In this document: one piece after another, positions 34,950 through 46,556 of the stretch
Position numbering within the stretch: position 1 is the first letter of the stretch
Layout of the letters: each line of letters opens with the position of its first letter
Assembly: GCF_028640845.1 (NCBI RefSeq)
Contig: NC_080543.1
Coordinates: 98,507,825-98,571,824 of the forward strand
Direction of reading: 5' to 3'
DNA: 64,000 nt
DNA from: Ahaetulla prasina
Lineage: Eukaryota > Chordata > Lepidosauria > Squamata > Colubridae
Made by a program: the position numbers and the translations under genes
Notes under the pieces: generated by a model
The model's database searches: none
The model's input: the letters and a program-made list of their open reading frames with translations, nothing else
Told to the model about the DNA's origin: nothing

Positions 34950-35503
34950 GAAAGACACAGACTTCAGAGGATAATTAGAACTGCAGAAAAAATAATTGCT
35001 ACCAACCTGCCTTCCATTGAGGACCTGTATACTGCACGAATTAAGAAGAGGGCCGTGAAAATATTTATATTTAGATCCCTCACATCCAGGACATAAACTG
35101 TTTCAACTCCTACCCTCAAAATGACGCTATAGAGCACTGCATAACAGAACAACTGGACACAAGAACAGTTTTTCCCCGAAGGCCATCACTCTGCTAAACA
35201 AATAATTCCTCAACACTGTCAAACTATTTACTGAATCTGCACTACTATTAATCTTCTCATAGTTCCCATCACCAATCTCTTTCCACTTATGACTGTATGA
35301 CTGTAACTTTGTTGCTGGCAATCCTTATGATTTATATTGATATATTGACCATCAATTGTGTTGTAAATGTTGTACCTTGATGAACGTATCTTTTGTTTTA
35401 TGTACACTGAGAGCATATGCACCAAGACAAATTCCTTGTGTGTCCAATCACACTTGGCCTATAAAAATTCTATTCTATTCTATTCTATTCTATTCTATTC
35501 TAT
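34950..35503 (+). pseudogene. 5'-truncated L2-like LINE 3' end
   Basis: The plus strand encodes HRLQRIIRTAEKIIATNLPSIEDLYTAR followed by RAVKIF, the RT C-terminal region of the L2-like element at 42596-45673. It then runs through the same 3' UTR (GACCATCAATTGTGTTGTAA, GCACCAAGACAAATTCCTTG, TCCAATCACACTTGGCC) into an (ATTCT)n tail at 35469-35502. It keeps a 176-bp segment (35121-35296) that the longer copy lacks. Confidence 0.88.
35469..35502. repeat. (ATTCT)n tail of the LINE
   Basis: Seven ATTCT units directly follow the LINE 3' end, as in the AATAG-type tail at 42599-42628 on the other strand. Confidence 0.9.
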
Positions 35504-35982
35504 GTTAATTGTTGCTTCATTTTATCTGCTGCAACAATAAATTGGGTTATTATGTAAGTGGCTTCAAAATTTGAGTCTGCAAGCATAAAGTGAGGGTAAA
35601 AATTATCCACTTTCCCAAGTGTAGTTAGTAAAAGGAGGATAATAATGTCCTTCTGAAGATCCTTATAAAAGTTGCAATAAAAAGACCACGTTGAATTTTC
35701 TCAATTTCCCCAGGGTCACAATGGCAAATGAGCCAAGATAAGGGAATATTGGCATATCTGCCAAATAATTCATCAGGTGAAAGAATGTTGTTGCTGTGTT
35801 GTAATTTAAACTCCCAAGGTGGGCAGAGGATTGCACAGAGTGGCTTAAATGGGCCCTTTCAACTCTGCAATTCTAGGAAGCCCTTCCATAATTCTCCACA
35901 CAATCACAAACCCATTTCTAATACACTGGGATTGTCTTCCTTGCTGCTTTCTTGCAACATTCACCTACATGTATAGACCAGC
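35504..35982. other. Unassigned DNA
   Basis: No gene or repeat recognised. Confidence 0.45.
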
Positions 35983-36124
35983 AGATATTTTCAGATACTG
36001 TTACCCTTAGTGCAAGATTATCGAACAGTTTTTCATGCATGACTTATGTTTGTTATAGTTTAAGAAGAAATCTATTATTTAAACTTTTCCTTTGCACTAA
36101 GGGTGATAGTATCTGAAAATATCT
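35983..36124. repeat. 33-bp inverted repeat, two mismatches
   Basis: The arm AGATATTTTCAGATACTGTT... (35983-36015) pairs with 36092-36124 at 31 of 33 positions. The spacer is 76 nt. Confidence 0.9.
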
Positions 36125-39100
36125 TTTTTCTACATTTGCTACGAGTTTTAAGTTGACACCATGTTTAGTGGGGCAAAGCTTCTGATATTTCAAATGACTC
36201 TCTTGTTTGCATTTATAGTGATAGAAACATGATTTCTTAAGTGCAAGAGTTGCCTCTCTCAAAAGTTTTTTTTTATTTGTATTTATTTCGTTAGTGTAAG
36301 TAGATTTGTTTTTGTAAGGAACGTGTCCTGTAAAATGAGGCATATTTTTCTCACTGAATTTTGGTGCTTTCCATCAATCTTAGAAATATTGTGGTTGATG
36401 CTTCTGTCCTTGTCGCTATTGTTGTTGAACTTCTTCAGAACTTTGGGTTATTCTATAGCTGTTACTATTTCTTTCGATACGTGGATGATATCAACGGCTG
36501 TAAAAGAATTGATATTCAGGGAGATTTTGTAACATTGTGTATGTTTCACCTGAATAACTCCACTAACAATAGGATATTACCAGTTCTGGGTGAATACTCC
36601 AGGAAACATAATTCATTACTAATTGCCCTTTTAGTGTTTGTATGAAAGAAAATAAGTTTCCAGAGATTCTGTTCTTATCTCTAGGGTCTCACACATCATT
36701 CAATGTATGCTGTAAACCATTTTCTAGTTCAGTGCTGGCTGAGGAATTCTGGGAGTTGGTGTCCGCACATCTTGCCAAGATTGAAAAACGCTTTTCTAGC
36801 TTATCCCTCATTTCTGAAGATTTAAAATGCTTGTAACAGGAAGGTGCTAAAATTATAAGCAAATTCAATTTTCCTTTGAACCCAGAATCCAGGTACTGAT
36901 TGATATACTTGAGTAAACACCATTCTTTTATTTATTTATTTATTTTTAGTGAGGGTGATCCAAATCATGATTCCACATCATAATAAATTTCTAAATTATG
37001 AAAATTATCCAGCACATAATCCCTCATGACACTCTTGGATTACTGCACTGTTTAAAAGTGCAAAATAGGGTTTAATCTTTTAAACTCCAAAGCTTTCATT
37101 TTCAGAGTCTTTTTACACCCATCTGATCTATAAAAATTTAGTTTTTAGCCCCATTTTAGCATTAGATTTGGAAGGCTGGGACAGGATTAGGTTCTCCATA
37201 ATATTTATAGCCCAAGGTTTAGCTCTTTTTATGAGTAGGTTAAAAAAAAAAAGGCATCTAACATCTTTAACCATAGTCTCTCAACTTAACAGAAGTAGCA
37301 CTGCCCTCGCCGCATAAATGTTAAATTGTGCATGTAAAATAGCTTTAGGATATTCTGTGCTTGCTCCATCAGGTTATCATGAAAAACATGCCAGAAAACA
37401 CTGCAGTGTTTATATATCCTTTAAGTTAGGGATTCAAAAGGTCAATGGTTGCCAAAAGCATTTTTTTTCCTGACTAGCTACTACTTTCCTTCAGTTTTGC
37501 AACCTGCCTTAGCAGTGATCCTTATCAGACAGACAGACGCACACAACCTCACAACCCTTTCTGCTTTGGCCAAGGAATGTTGGCATATTCAGGTATTCTG
37601 TTCCTCTTTTTGGTACCATTAATCATAATGATTAATTAGCTGAATAAGTGGATATTACATGCTCCTACCACTGTGTATGTAGTAACATAGTAACTTTGGC
37701 ATATTTCTTTTGGCTAGAATAGATTTAGTGAAATATCTGTCCATTCATTTTACATATACAAATGCAATATATATATATATATATTATATTAACATCTGTG
37801 GGCTGTAAGGGGATATATATATATAGAAACAGGTTAAGACAATGGCGTACTGTTGGCTTTTCAGTGACAGGCACAGTTGATTGCTTTAGAATGGATCAAG
37901 CATCCGTAACTTACCGTAACTTACCAACCTAATGCCTATCTTAAAGTAAAAGTAAACTTTCTTCAAAGGAAAACTCCACTTATATAGAAAATCAAGTTCA
38001 AAAATGTTGGATTTAGTTGATGAGCTAGTTCATGTCACAAAAGAATTTGTTTGTTATTCAGGTACTACTGCTAGTACTTTTAACATCTACAGTAACTGCT
38101 TAAAGTTGAGTTTAATTTCTGTTGGAGCAAACAATTTATGCTTTAAAATCAGAAGAGAAAGATTCAGTCAGTTTTCATTATTTTATTTGTTGATCGTTTG
38201 TTTTTATAATGTAAAACAGCAGCTTCGTATATAGAGAGTAGTTGCATTATATGGCTGGTTGAAGCAGAAGTTTTACCAAAGTTGGGAACGTTTTATTTCC
38301 ATCAGACCTAACTTTAACACTATATAAAATCTAAAAATATTCTAACATACAAACATATAAAACCAGATAATGCTTTAAATATTTGCATATTTATTTTTAA
38401 AAAAACATCATGAATGTCAGCCACCTATCCTGAGAAAGGAATAAACACACAATAGCCCTAACTCCCTTTAAGTTTTCCCTCCTTGGTTTATTTATGAATA
38501 AGAAAGAGTAAGATTTTTTTCTATGAGGTGAATGCTTATAATTGACCAAAAATAACTTCTTCATGAGGTATAATTGTGCCAAGTTTTGATTTCTTTTATA
38601 GAATGCTAAAAGTATATAAAAAAAGAATAGAAAAGATATTCTGAAAAAGTTGGTGATTGGTTCAATAACTCTACGTTACCTAGTTAGATATTTGTGCCAC
38701 ATGATTTAATATTTGTGGAAAAAAATGATTTAAATTTTAAATCTCATTAAATCTCATTAAATGTCATTAATATAATGAGATAACTTGGTCTTAGGCAAAG
38801 GAAAAAGATGATAAAATAAACAGTAAGCCTTCTCATATCAGCCCTATAAAAGTACACTTGGTGATATCAAATTATCTCATATAAGTCATTCAAATAGTTC
38901 TAATATCTGTGTTCAATCAAAGATTAGATGATTAAAAAGCATCCTGGGAGTGGGCACATGGCACACACACACAAAGTTGTTAAGAAAAGTGCATGGAGAT
39001 ATCGAAGTCAGAATGGTGCAAGATGATTCAAAGAAGACTTATTTGTGTAAAGACTAGAATGAATGGAAACATGAGGATGTATAGAAAGGGCTGAGGGTAC

Positions 39101-39185
39101 TAGCACTAGGAATCCTTTTAATATTGGCAAAGGAACTTTACTTTCTGTGAGCATGCACATACCAAGAACTCTTTTGGTCTGCCAT
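36125..39185. other. Unassigned DNA
   Basis: A block at 36053-36700 has overlapping frames of 94-96 codons on both strands without recognisable domains; it could be old element DNA. A palindromic-MITE fragment lies near 36730-36795 (GGCTGAGGAATTCTGGGAGT...CTTGCCAAGATTG). An (AT)n tract is at about 37767-37788. A tandem AAATCTCATT duplication is near 38741-38762. No host gene is evident. Confidence 0.45.
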
Positions 39186-39189
39186 GGGA

Positions 39190-39290
39190 TGCTGACAACC
39201 ATTTGTCCGAAATGGTATAGCAGGGGGTTGGACTAGAAAACCTCCAAGAACCCTTCGAACTCTATTATTCTATTCTATGTTCTATGTTCT
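39190..39290 (+). mobile_element. CR1 LINE 3' end
   Basis: It contains GACAACCATTTGTCCGAAATGG, the AGCAGGGGGTTGGACTAGAA block and CCTCCAAGAACCC, followed by TATTCTATTCTATGTTCTATG. This is the standard CR1 terminus with a microsatellite-like tail. 5' truncated to about 100 bp. Confidence 0.88.
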
Positions 39291-42200
39291 GTAGTGTTAA
39301 AAGGCTGAAATTCATTCCTCCCTTTAAACAGAGAGAATGCATGGCTACCCTAAACTTTGAAATACAGTAGAAATATGAAACATTAATGAGGGAATCCCAC
39401 GGAAGGAATTGAATACGAAGACAAAATGCTTGGTCAAGCAGCCACAGAGAGCAAGAATTGGCGACATATAACATAACATAGCATAACATAATCTTAAACC
39501 TCTTTTGTTAGCTTTTAGAAAATGTTTAAAAAGAACATTACAAAAAATAAAAGACTAAAATATTGGGACTAAATTTTTAAATATTGCAATGACATTAAAT
39601 AGTGAACACTGAAATAATAAAATATAAAGTAAGATAGTGATAAGATGATGATAAAAAAGGTATAGTTTTAGGGTTCTGTTTTTTAAAAAAGAAGAATTTT
39701 AGGAAGATTAGGCAGATTAATGTCTTTCAACAACTGAAATATTAAAAAAATATTTCAACAAAAAGACATTATATCCATGGTTTTTTCTTTTTTCTTTTTA
39801 TCAAGTAATATTGCTTTGGGGAATAGTTTTGCAATTCATAAATACTGTGCATGGTTCACGTAAACCTAAGCATGAATTCTCCTAGGTTTCTAATCTGGTC
39901 TATTATTTCAACATATCACCATGTATGTGTGTGCACATTCATATGTACACATGTATTCTTAACAGCATCAAGACTTAAATCCAACAGCTTGATCTTATCC
40001 GTTATTAATATACTTTCTCCATTTTAGGTCACAGCTTGCATTTTATGTTATTCATTTCATACAGATGAACATTTTGCCAAAAGAGAATTTCCTAGTGAAT
40101 ATTTGGATATACGTACCTGGTGAGGATATATTTATTCAGGAGAAAACAGCACTAAGCTCAATTGGATTTATTCTTTCCTTCCCACTTCACCCTCATGTGC
40201 ATTCTACCTTTGACACAAGCACTTATGCAAAAGCATGCTTCCTTTTTTGCCAATTTATCATGCCACTGATCTGATGATCGTTCCATCCTACAATTTTGAC
40301 TTATGTTTGTTCAGATTCTTTATTAACAGGGAGGGAGAAACAGGCTTCAAAAATAACACAGCATAGGGTTGTTGTTTTTTAACAACCCAGTCCCATTCTG
40401 GAGATCTAGCCTTAAGTTGCTTCTGTGTTTCTTGCTGTCTCCGTGATATTGCCTTCAAGTAACTGAACTGCTCTCAACTCAATGGCTTCCTGTTCACCAA
40501 AAAGTGGTGTGCATTAAAATCAGCATGGGGCCGAAAGGAGCACCTTCTCAAAGGTGCTGTCAGAGCCTGGGAAAACAAAGATCCTATAGTTTCTGTTGCC
40601 CTTGTTCCACCTCAATTCACCCACACACCCAGCATGCCTGGCCACTTGTCACTGATCTCTGCCTAGTCCCATTTTATTATTCCCCTTCGAGGCCACACAG
40701 GGGTGACAATGCTGAGTGGCATTATCTCTGAACCTGATTGTACAATATTGTCCAGCACAAATGATGCAGAAAGCTAGTGGCTTGCCCTGCCACTTGGGGA
40801 TAAACTAGTCCTCTTGCTCAGTGGTCACCACACAGAGGAACAAAGCTCTTGACAAATGTTGTCATGTTTATACCAAGTGACAGAAGCAGTGGAGTTGAAA
40901 TGTAAAGAATTGGATGGGGAAAGGCACAAAATCACATTAGGCTTGTTTTAAATATATCCATCCATCCATCCATCCATCCATCCATCCATCCATCCATCCA
41001 TCCATCTCACCCTCATGTTTTGCCAATGCTCTGATCTCATTTAAGATATTATGACTTGAAAAGTTTTTAAAAAACATAATTGATTAGTGTTTTGTATTTG
41101 TGCTTCATGAAAGAGAAATAATCCTGGGTCTGCAATTTTCACACAGATAACAAACAGATGGAAAACAAGTGCCATTAGAATAATATCATTTTGGAATTAA
41201 AACGGCTAAATAAACAAAGCAATGAACTTGATTTGATGGGCTTCTTCCATATGTGATCCTGTGACACTATGACTGGTAAGATTTGAGGCATATTTCCTGC
41301 CCTTTAGGAAAGATAGAATATATTTTTTTCTGGAGCTACAAGGGTTCATTGGTGAGAACTGCTACAGCCATGATACCTTGGCACTTTGCCACCATAGCAC
41401 TATCCTTAATTGCTTTGAGGGGCAGCTTGACCTTATCCCCTACAAAGAGGGGGTGTTCTATCTCTCTCCATCTTTTTCCTGCTCACTCTGAAAACAAATA
41501 TCAAAAAGGAAAATTGAGGGTGAAAGAAGGGAGGTGGTCACTGGAGGAGGTGTAAAAATATTGATAAGGTTCAGTGTTAGTTACCATATGACTTAATTCC
41601 TCTTTTCGTACATGATAGGTTTTATCTTGGCTATATAGAATTGCAGCCATCCACAAGAAAATCCAGGACAATGTTGATCTAACAAAGCATTGTTTCTGAG
41701 TTCAGAAGGAATAATTCCAGAGTTCAAGAATGAAAATAGTCTTGCTCTGCCATAGCTTAAAAAGCAAAACATTTTTTTGTTTGTTTGTTGGAATGCCAGG
41801 AGCCTCAGGAATTCAAAATGCAAAATTCAGAGGTCAACACAGCGAGCTCTGTAATAAACCAGTGATATCAAAATGGTAATACTCGCATAATGATATCATC
41901 CTGCAAATAACACAATTATATATTGTGTGTTCCTATGCATATATTCATTGGCCCAAAATAAGCAAATCCATGTGGATTATTATTCTTGACACAGCAGTTC
42001 TTATTGAGAGCCAGTCATGCTGCTTTCCTGTGAAGAACACGTTTCCTGCCTTGGAGACAATTTGTGAATGTAGTCTCAATCCCAGCCATTGCTTTTTTAA
42101 GCATTGTTTAACTTTTTTTTTACAATGATGCAAATATTTGCCCATTCAGGAAGAATTGCATTTATTAAACAGATAGCTGAGGACATATCCATGCTTGTCA

Positions 42201-42344
42201 GGTTTCCAAATCATGACTATGGTACAGATAAACTTTCTGACGGGGAGAAATGGACAACACCTTTTCAACTGCAGACCCCACCCAGGTTTTGCTGCTCTGA
42301 GTTGAAGTAGCATTTTCTGGTTTGAGCACATCCTAGTTTGCCTT
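39291..42344. other. Unassigned DNA with a (CATC)n microsatellite
   Basis: No gene. The (CATC)n tract is listed separately. Frames at 40065, 40504, 41283, 41593 and 42146 lack domains. Confidence 0.45.
40957..41006. repeat. (CATC)n microsatellite
   Basis: About 12 TCCA/CATC units. Confidence 0.95.
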
Positions 42345-42355
42345 TCATCTAGGCC

Positions 42356-42450
42356 AAGGATGTTCAACCTTGGCAATTTTAAGACTTGCCAGGCTGGCTG
42401 GAGAATTCAGAAAATTAAAGTCTACAAGTCTTGAACAGCCCGATCTAGGC
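42356..42450. mobile_element. Short palindromic MITE (GGCAATTTTAAGAC family)
   Basis: It begins AAGGATGTTCAACCTTGGCAATTTTAAGACTTG and ends AAGTCTACAAGTCTTGAACAGCCC. It is a decayed relative of the element at 52965-53093. Confidence 0.6.
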
Positions 42451-42520
42451 AACTTTAATCAGTTCCTACACAGAGGCTGGAACTTTCCCTCAATTTATTT
42501 TTCCCAACCTTTCTCTGCCA

Positions 42521-42546
42521 AAACAAAACAAAACAAAACAAAAAAG
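42521..42546. repeat. (AAAAC)n microsatellite
   Basis: Five AAAAC units immediately upstream of the LINE insertion site. Confidence 0.9.
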
Positions 42547-42579
42547 TAAAACCCCAAAACCCTAATTTAAGGAATGGAA

Positions 42580-42595
42580 TAATACTAATACTAAT
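42580..42595. repeat. Target-site duplication of the L2-like LINE
   Basis: TAATACTAATACTAAT, repeated exactly at 45674-45689. The internal ACTAAT repetition means a shorter true duplication is also possible. Confidence 0.85.
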
Positions 42596-45500
42596 ATTAG
42601 AATAGAATAGAATAGAATAGAATAGAATTTTACTGGCCAAGTGTGATTGGACACACAAGGAATTTGTCTTGGTGCATATGCTCTCATTGTACATAAAAGA
42701 AAAGATACGTTCATCAAGATACAACATTTACAACACAATTGATGGTCAGTATATCAATATAAATCATAAGGATTGCCAGCAACAAGTTACAGTCATTTTG
42801 AGGGTAGGAGTTGAAACAGTTTATATCCAGGATGCGAGGGGTTTGTAAATATTTTGACGGCCCTTTTCTTGATTCGTGCAGTATACAGGTCCTCAATGGA
42901 AGGTTGGTAGCAATTATTTTTTCTGCAGTTCTAATTATCCTCTGAAGTCTGTGTTTTTCTTGTTGGGTTGCAGAACCAAACCAGACAGTTATAGAGGTGC
43001 AAATGACAGACTCAATAATTCCTCTGTAGAACTGAATCAGCAGCTCCTTGGGCAATTTGAGCTTACTGAGTTGTCGCAGAAAGAACATTCTTTGTTGTCC
43101 TTTTTTAATGATGTTTTTGATGTTGGCTGTCCATTTTAGATCTTGCGATATGATAGAACCTAGAAATTTAAACGTTTCTACTGTTGATACTGTGTTGTCT
43201 AGTATTGTGAGAGGTGGAAGTATGGAAGGGTTTCTCCTAAAGTCTACCACCATTTCTACGGTTTTGAGTGTGTTCAGTTCCAGATTGTTTTGGTTGCACC
43301 ACAAGGCTAGTCGTTCGACCTCTCATCTATATGCGGATTCGTCATTGTCTCGAATGAGACCAATCACTGTTGTGTCATCTGCGAACTTCAGTAGCTTAAC
43401 AGATGGATCGTTGGAGATGCAGTCATTGGTATACAGAGAGAAGAGAAGTGGGGAGAGCACACAGCCTTGGGGGGGCCCTGTGCTAATTGTACAGGTATTT
43501 GATGTGATCTTGCTTAGCTTCACCTGCTGCTTCCTGTTTGTTAGGAAGCTTGTGATCCACTTACAAGTCTGTTCCGGTACCTGTAGCTGGTTTAGCTTAG
43601 TTAGAAGAATGTCTGGAATGATGGTATTGAATGCTGAACTAAAGTCTACAAGAGGATCCTTGCATAGGTCTTTGGAGACTCAAGATGTTGTAGAATGTAG
43701 TGCAGAGCCATATTAACAGCATCATCTGTTGATCTATTTGCTCGGTATGCAAATTGCAAGGGTCTAACAGCGGATCTGTGATGGTTTTCAGGTAGGAAAG
43801 CACTAGCCTTTCAAAGGTTTTCATGACTACAGATGTTAGAGCAACTGGTCTGTAGTCATTCAGTTCCTTGATGGTGGGCTTCTTGGCACTGGGATGATGG
43901 TAGAGCGTTTGAAGCAAGAAGGAACATAGCACATCTCTAGTGATTTATTGAAAATATGGGTGAAGATGGGGGCCAATTGGTCAGCACAGACTTTTAAGCA
44001 AGAAGGAGTTATCTTGTCTGGGCCTGGAGCTTTTCCTGGCTTTTGTCTGTGAAATAGGTCCTGCACTTCCTTTTCTGTGAACACTAGGGGTTGTGAACCC
44101 AATGAAATGGGGTCAGTTGTAGGAGGCTTGGCTGTTGTTGGTGTGTCTGAGATGGGGTTGTGGAGATAGGTGGCTGTAGTTTCCTTTCAAACCTGCAGTA
44201 AAACTCATTCAGGTCATCTGCCAGTTGTTGATTACCTTCAGCCTGGGAAGGAGGTTTGCCATAGCCGGTGATATTTTTAAGAGTTTTCCACATGTTTGCT
44301 GGTTCATTTGCTGAAAACTGATTCTTTAGCTTTTCAGAGTAGCTTCTTTTTGCTGCTCTGATCTCCTTGTTAGTGCATTTCTGGCCTGATTGTACAGCAT
44401 TTTATCACCTTTTCTGTAGGCTTCCTCTTTGGAATGTCGTAGCTGCTTAAGTTTAGGTGTAAACCAAGGTTTGTTGTTACTGCATATTTGCAAGTTCCTT
44501 GTAGGTACACATAGGTCTTCACAGAAGCTGACATATGATGTTACAGTATCTGTGAGTTCATCCAGGTCTGCAGAGGTATCTTTAAAATATTCCTATCAGT
44601 GCAGTCAAAACATGCCTGTAGCTTTAATTTTGATTCCTCCGTCCAGGTTTTCACTGATTTAATTATTGGTTTTGTGGCTTTAAGTCTTTGCCTGTAAGCA
44701 GGTACAAGGTGAATCATGCAATGATCAGAGTGTCCTACAGCTGCACGTGGTAAAGACCGATAAGCATCTTTTAGTGTTGTGTAGCAATGGTCTAGAGTAT
44801 TCTTGCCTCTGGTGGGACAATTGACATGCTGAAAGTATTTTGGTAGCTCTTTCCTTAAGTTTGCCTTGTTTAGATCTCCCAAAACAATGGCCAGTGAATC
44901 AGGGTGTTTGGCTTCAGCCTCCATGATTTGGTCAGCTAGAGTTCGTAATGCCTTGTTTACACAGGCTTGTGGTGGGACATAAACAGCAATTAGAAGAAAT
45001 GAGGAAAATTCACGAGGCGAATAGTATGGTTTGCAGTTGATAATTAAAGTCTCTAAATTGTTGTCACAGAATTTGTAAATTATTTTAAAATCTTGACACC
45101 AGTTGCTGTTAATATATAGGCATAAGCCTCCTCCTTTCTTTTTACCAGATGTTTCTGGAATCCTGTCTGATCGTTCAATCTGAAACCCTGGAATGTTCAG
45201 GTTGCTATCTTCAATTGATTCATTTAACCAGGTTTCAGAGAAGCATAGGACTGCTGAATTGCGAAAATCAGAATAGTATTTGTTTAAGAGGAGTATTTCA
45301 TCCATCTTATTTGCAAGTGAGCATATATTTGTTAGGAAAATTGAAGACAGAGGAGTTTTAATGCGATTTCTTAGTCTGTTTAGGATCCCAGATCACTTAC
45401 CTCTCTTCCTTCTCTTCCGTCGTTTGGTTTTTTAGTAATCCATGGCTCCGTAGGAATTGCCTCCTCCTGTGTTAGAATCTCTTCCGTGTTTGTAAAGACA

Positions 45501-45673
45501 GGCGGGGGTGAGATCAAAGAAAGCTGCTCCTTAAAGAAATGTTCCTTAATTTTTAGTAGATGGTCTTGTGAGTAGGAAATCCGTAGTGAGTCACAGAGAA
45601 CAATTAGAAATAAAGAAACAATTAGAGAGCAATTCACCGAGGCAGCCTTCATCGGCGCCATCTTGGCATGTAT
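42596..45673 (-). mobile_element. Near full-length L2-like LINE with 16-bp TSD
   Basis: The element runs 45673 to 42596 on the minus strand, 3.08 kb. It is bracketed by the exact 16-bp direct repeat TAATACTAATACTAAT at 42580-42595 and 45674-45689. It starts ATACATGCCAAGATGGCGCC, just ahead of the first ATG, and ends in an (AATAG/CTATT)n tail at 42599-42628. The preceding 3' UTR has TCCAATCACACTTGGCCAG and GCACCAAGACAAATTCC. The order of domains (basic N-terminus, APE endonuclease, RT, C-terminal region) and motif text match L2/Maui-type elements. It lacks 176 bp found in the 34950 copy. Fragments of the family lie at 30655 and 34950. Confidence 0.88.
42714..45661 (-). pseudogene. L2-like LINE polyprotein, broken by frameshifts
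   Basis: From 45661 the first frame reads MAPMKAASVNCS then a hydrophobic segment LIVSLFLIVL, before shifting near 45430 into a basic KRRKRRKRGK stretch. The endonuclease frame (45305-44541) has SETWL, GGGLCLYINS, PYYSPREF, GDLN (usual GDFN), CPTRGKNTLDHCYT and GHSDH at 44735-44721. Later frames give GKAPGPDKI (44040), RPVALTSVVMKTFERLV (43850), GPPQGCVLSPLLFSLYTND (43470) and the intact RT box FADD at 43385-43374. They end with FKFLGSIISQDLKW and HRLQRIIRTAEKII near 42920. At least four frame breaks or stops separate these, so it cannot make a full protein. Confidence 0.85.
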
Positions 45674-45689
45674 TAATACTAATACTAAT

Positions 45690-46295
45690 TTTGGTCATAG
45701 TAATAACAACACACATTTCTGGGAATGTGCTGGAGCTCAAGCCAGGGGTATGACTTCTATGCCATGGAAAAAGACCTGTAAAAGGAGCCAGATCTTGGGA
45801 AAAAACTGGGAACATACAAGAATAGATTTTTGTATGTTTTTTTTAAAAAAAAACATTTTTTTTATTTTATACACAAACAAACACATAATACATCAGTCAT
45901 TCCTTCCATGTGACATCTTGGTGTTTTCTCCGTGTCTTCATCTTTTTGTTGTTTCTTCTATCTTCGTTCTCGCTTAATTTATTACAACATTTCTCTAAAA
46001 ATAAAATATTCTAATTATACCATTCTCTTACATAACTATTAATTTGTTTATCTATCTCTCTTTTCCAGCCAATGGTAAAGTTGAACCCATATCTTAAAAT
46101 ATTCTGAATCCTCTCTTTCTTTAATTATCAAAGTTAAAAGCTGGTTTTTGTACCTACCTACCCATGCATTTTGATGTTTTAATTCTCTCTATATTTATAG
46201 CTCTCTCTAAATTTAACCTTATGTACATTTTTCCTGGGTGCTTGCATATCACCTTGTCTGCTGATGACTGTCTGGACCAGTCCTTGTAAGATTTC
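45690..46295. other. Unassigned DNA
   Basis: No gene recognised. The T- and A-rich tract near 45838-45865 is followed by a pyrimidine-rich stretch that might be an old LINE 3' UTR on the minus strand. Confidence 0.4.
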
Positions 46296-46299
46296 AGAA

Positions 46300-46425
46300 T
46301 TTGCCATGGTCTCCTTCCAGAGTGACTGGCCCAAGGTCATCCAGTTGGCTTTGTGCCAAAAGAAGACTGGAACTTGAACTCTCCTGACTGCATAATCACT
46401 ACATCAAAGTAGCTCTCATGTGTTT
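46300..46425 (-). mobile_element. MIR-like tRNA SINE
   Basis: The minus strand reads a tRNA-like head (TAGTGATTATGCAGTC, GAGTTCAAGTTCCAG as a decayed B box) and then GATGACCTTGGGCCAGTCAC, the conserved core of MIR-type SINEs. Diverged and probably old. Confidence 0.7.
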
Positions 46426-46486
46426 ACAGATATATTTGGGGAATGTAGTTTTCCAAGGATTATGGAGAACAGACAAGAATGATTTA

Positions 46487-46550
46487 GCTGCAGTGGTGCA
46501 CTGATTAGAATGCAGTATTGCAGGCTGACTCGGCCCACTGCCACACACAT
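46487..46550 (+). mobile_element. tRNA SINE head fragment
   Basis: GCAGTGGTGCACTGATTAGAATGCAGTATTGCAGGCT is a tRNA-like SINE head with an A-box-like TGGTGCACTGATTAG. The rest is lost, apparently where the next LINE begins. Confidence 0.55.
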
Positions 46551-46556
46551 AAAATA

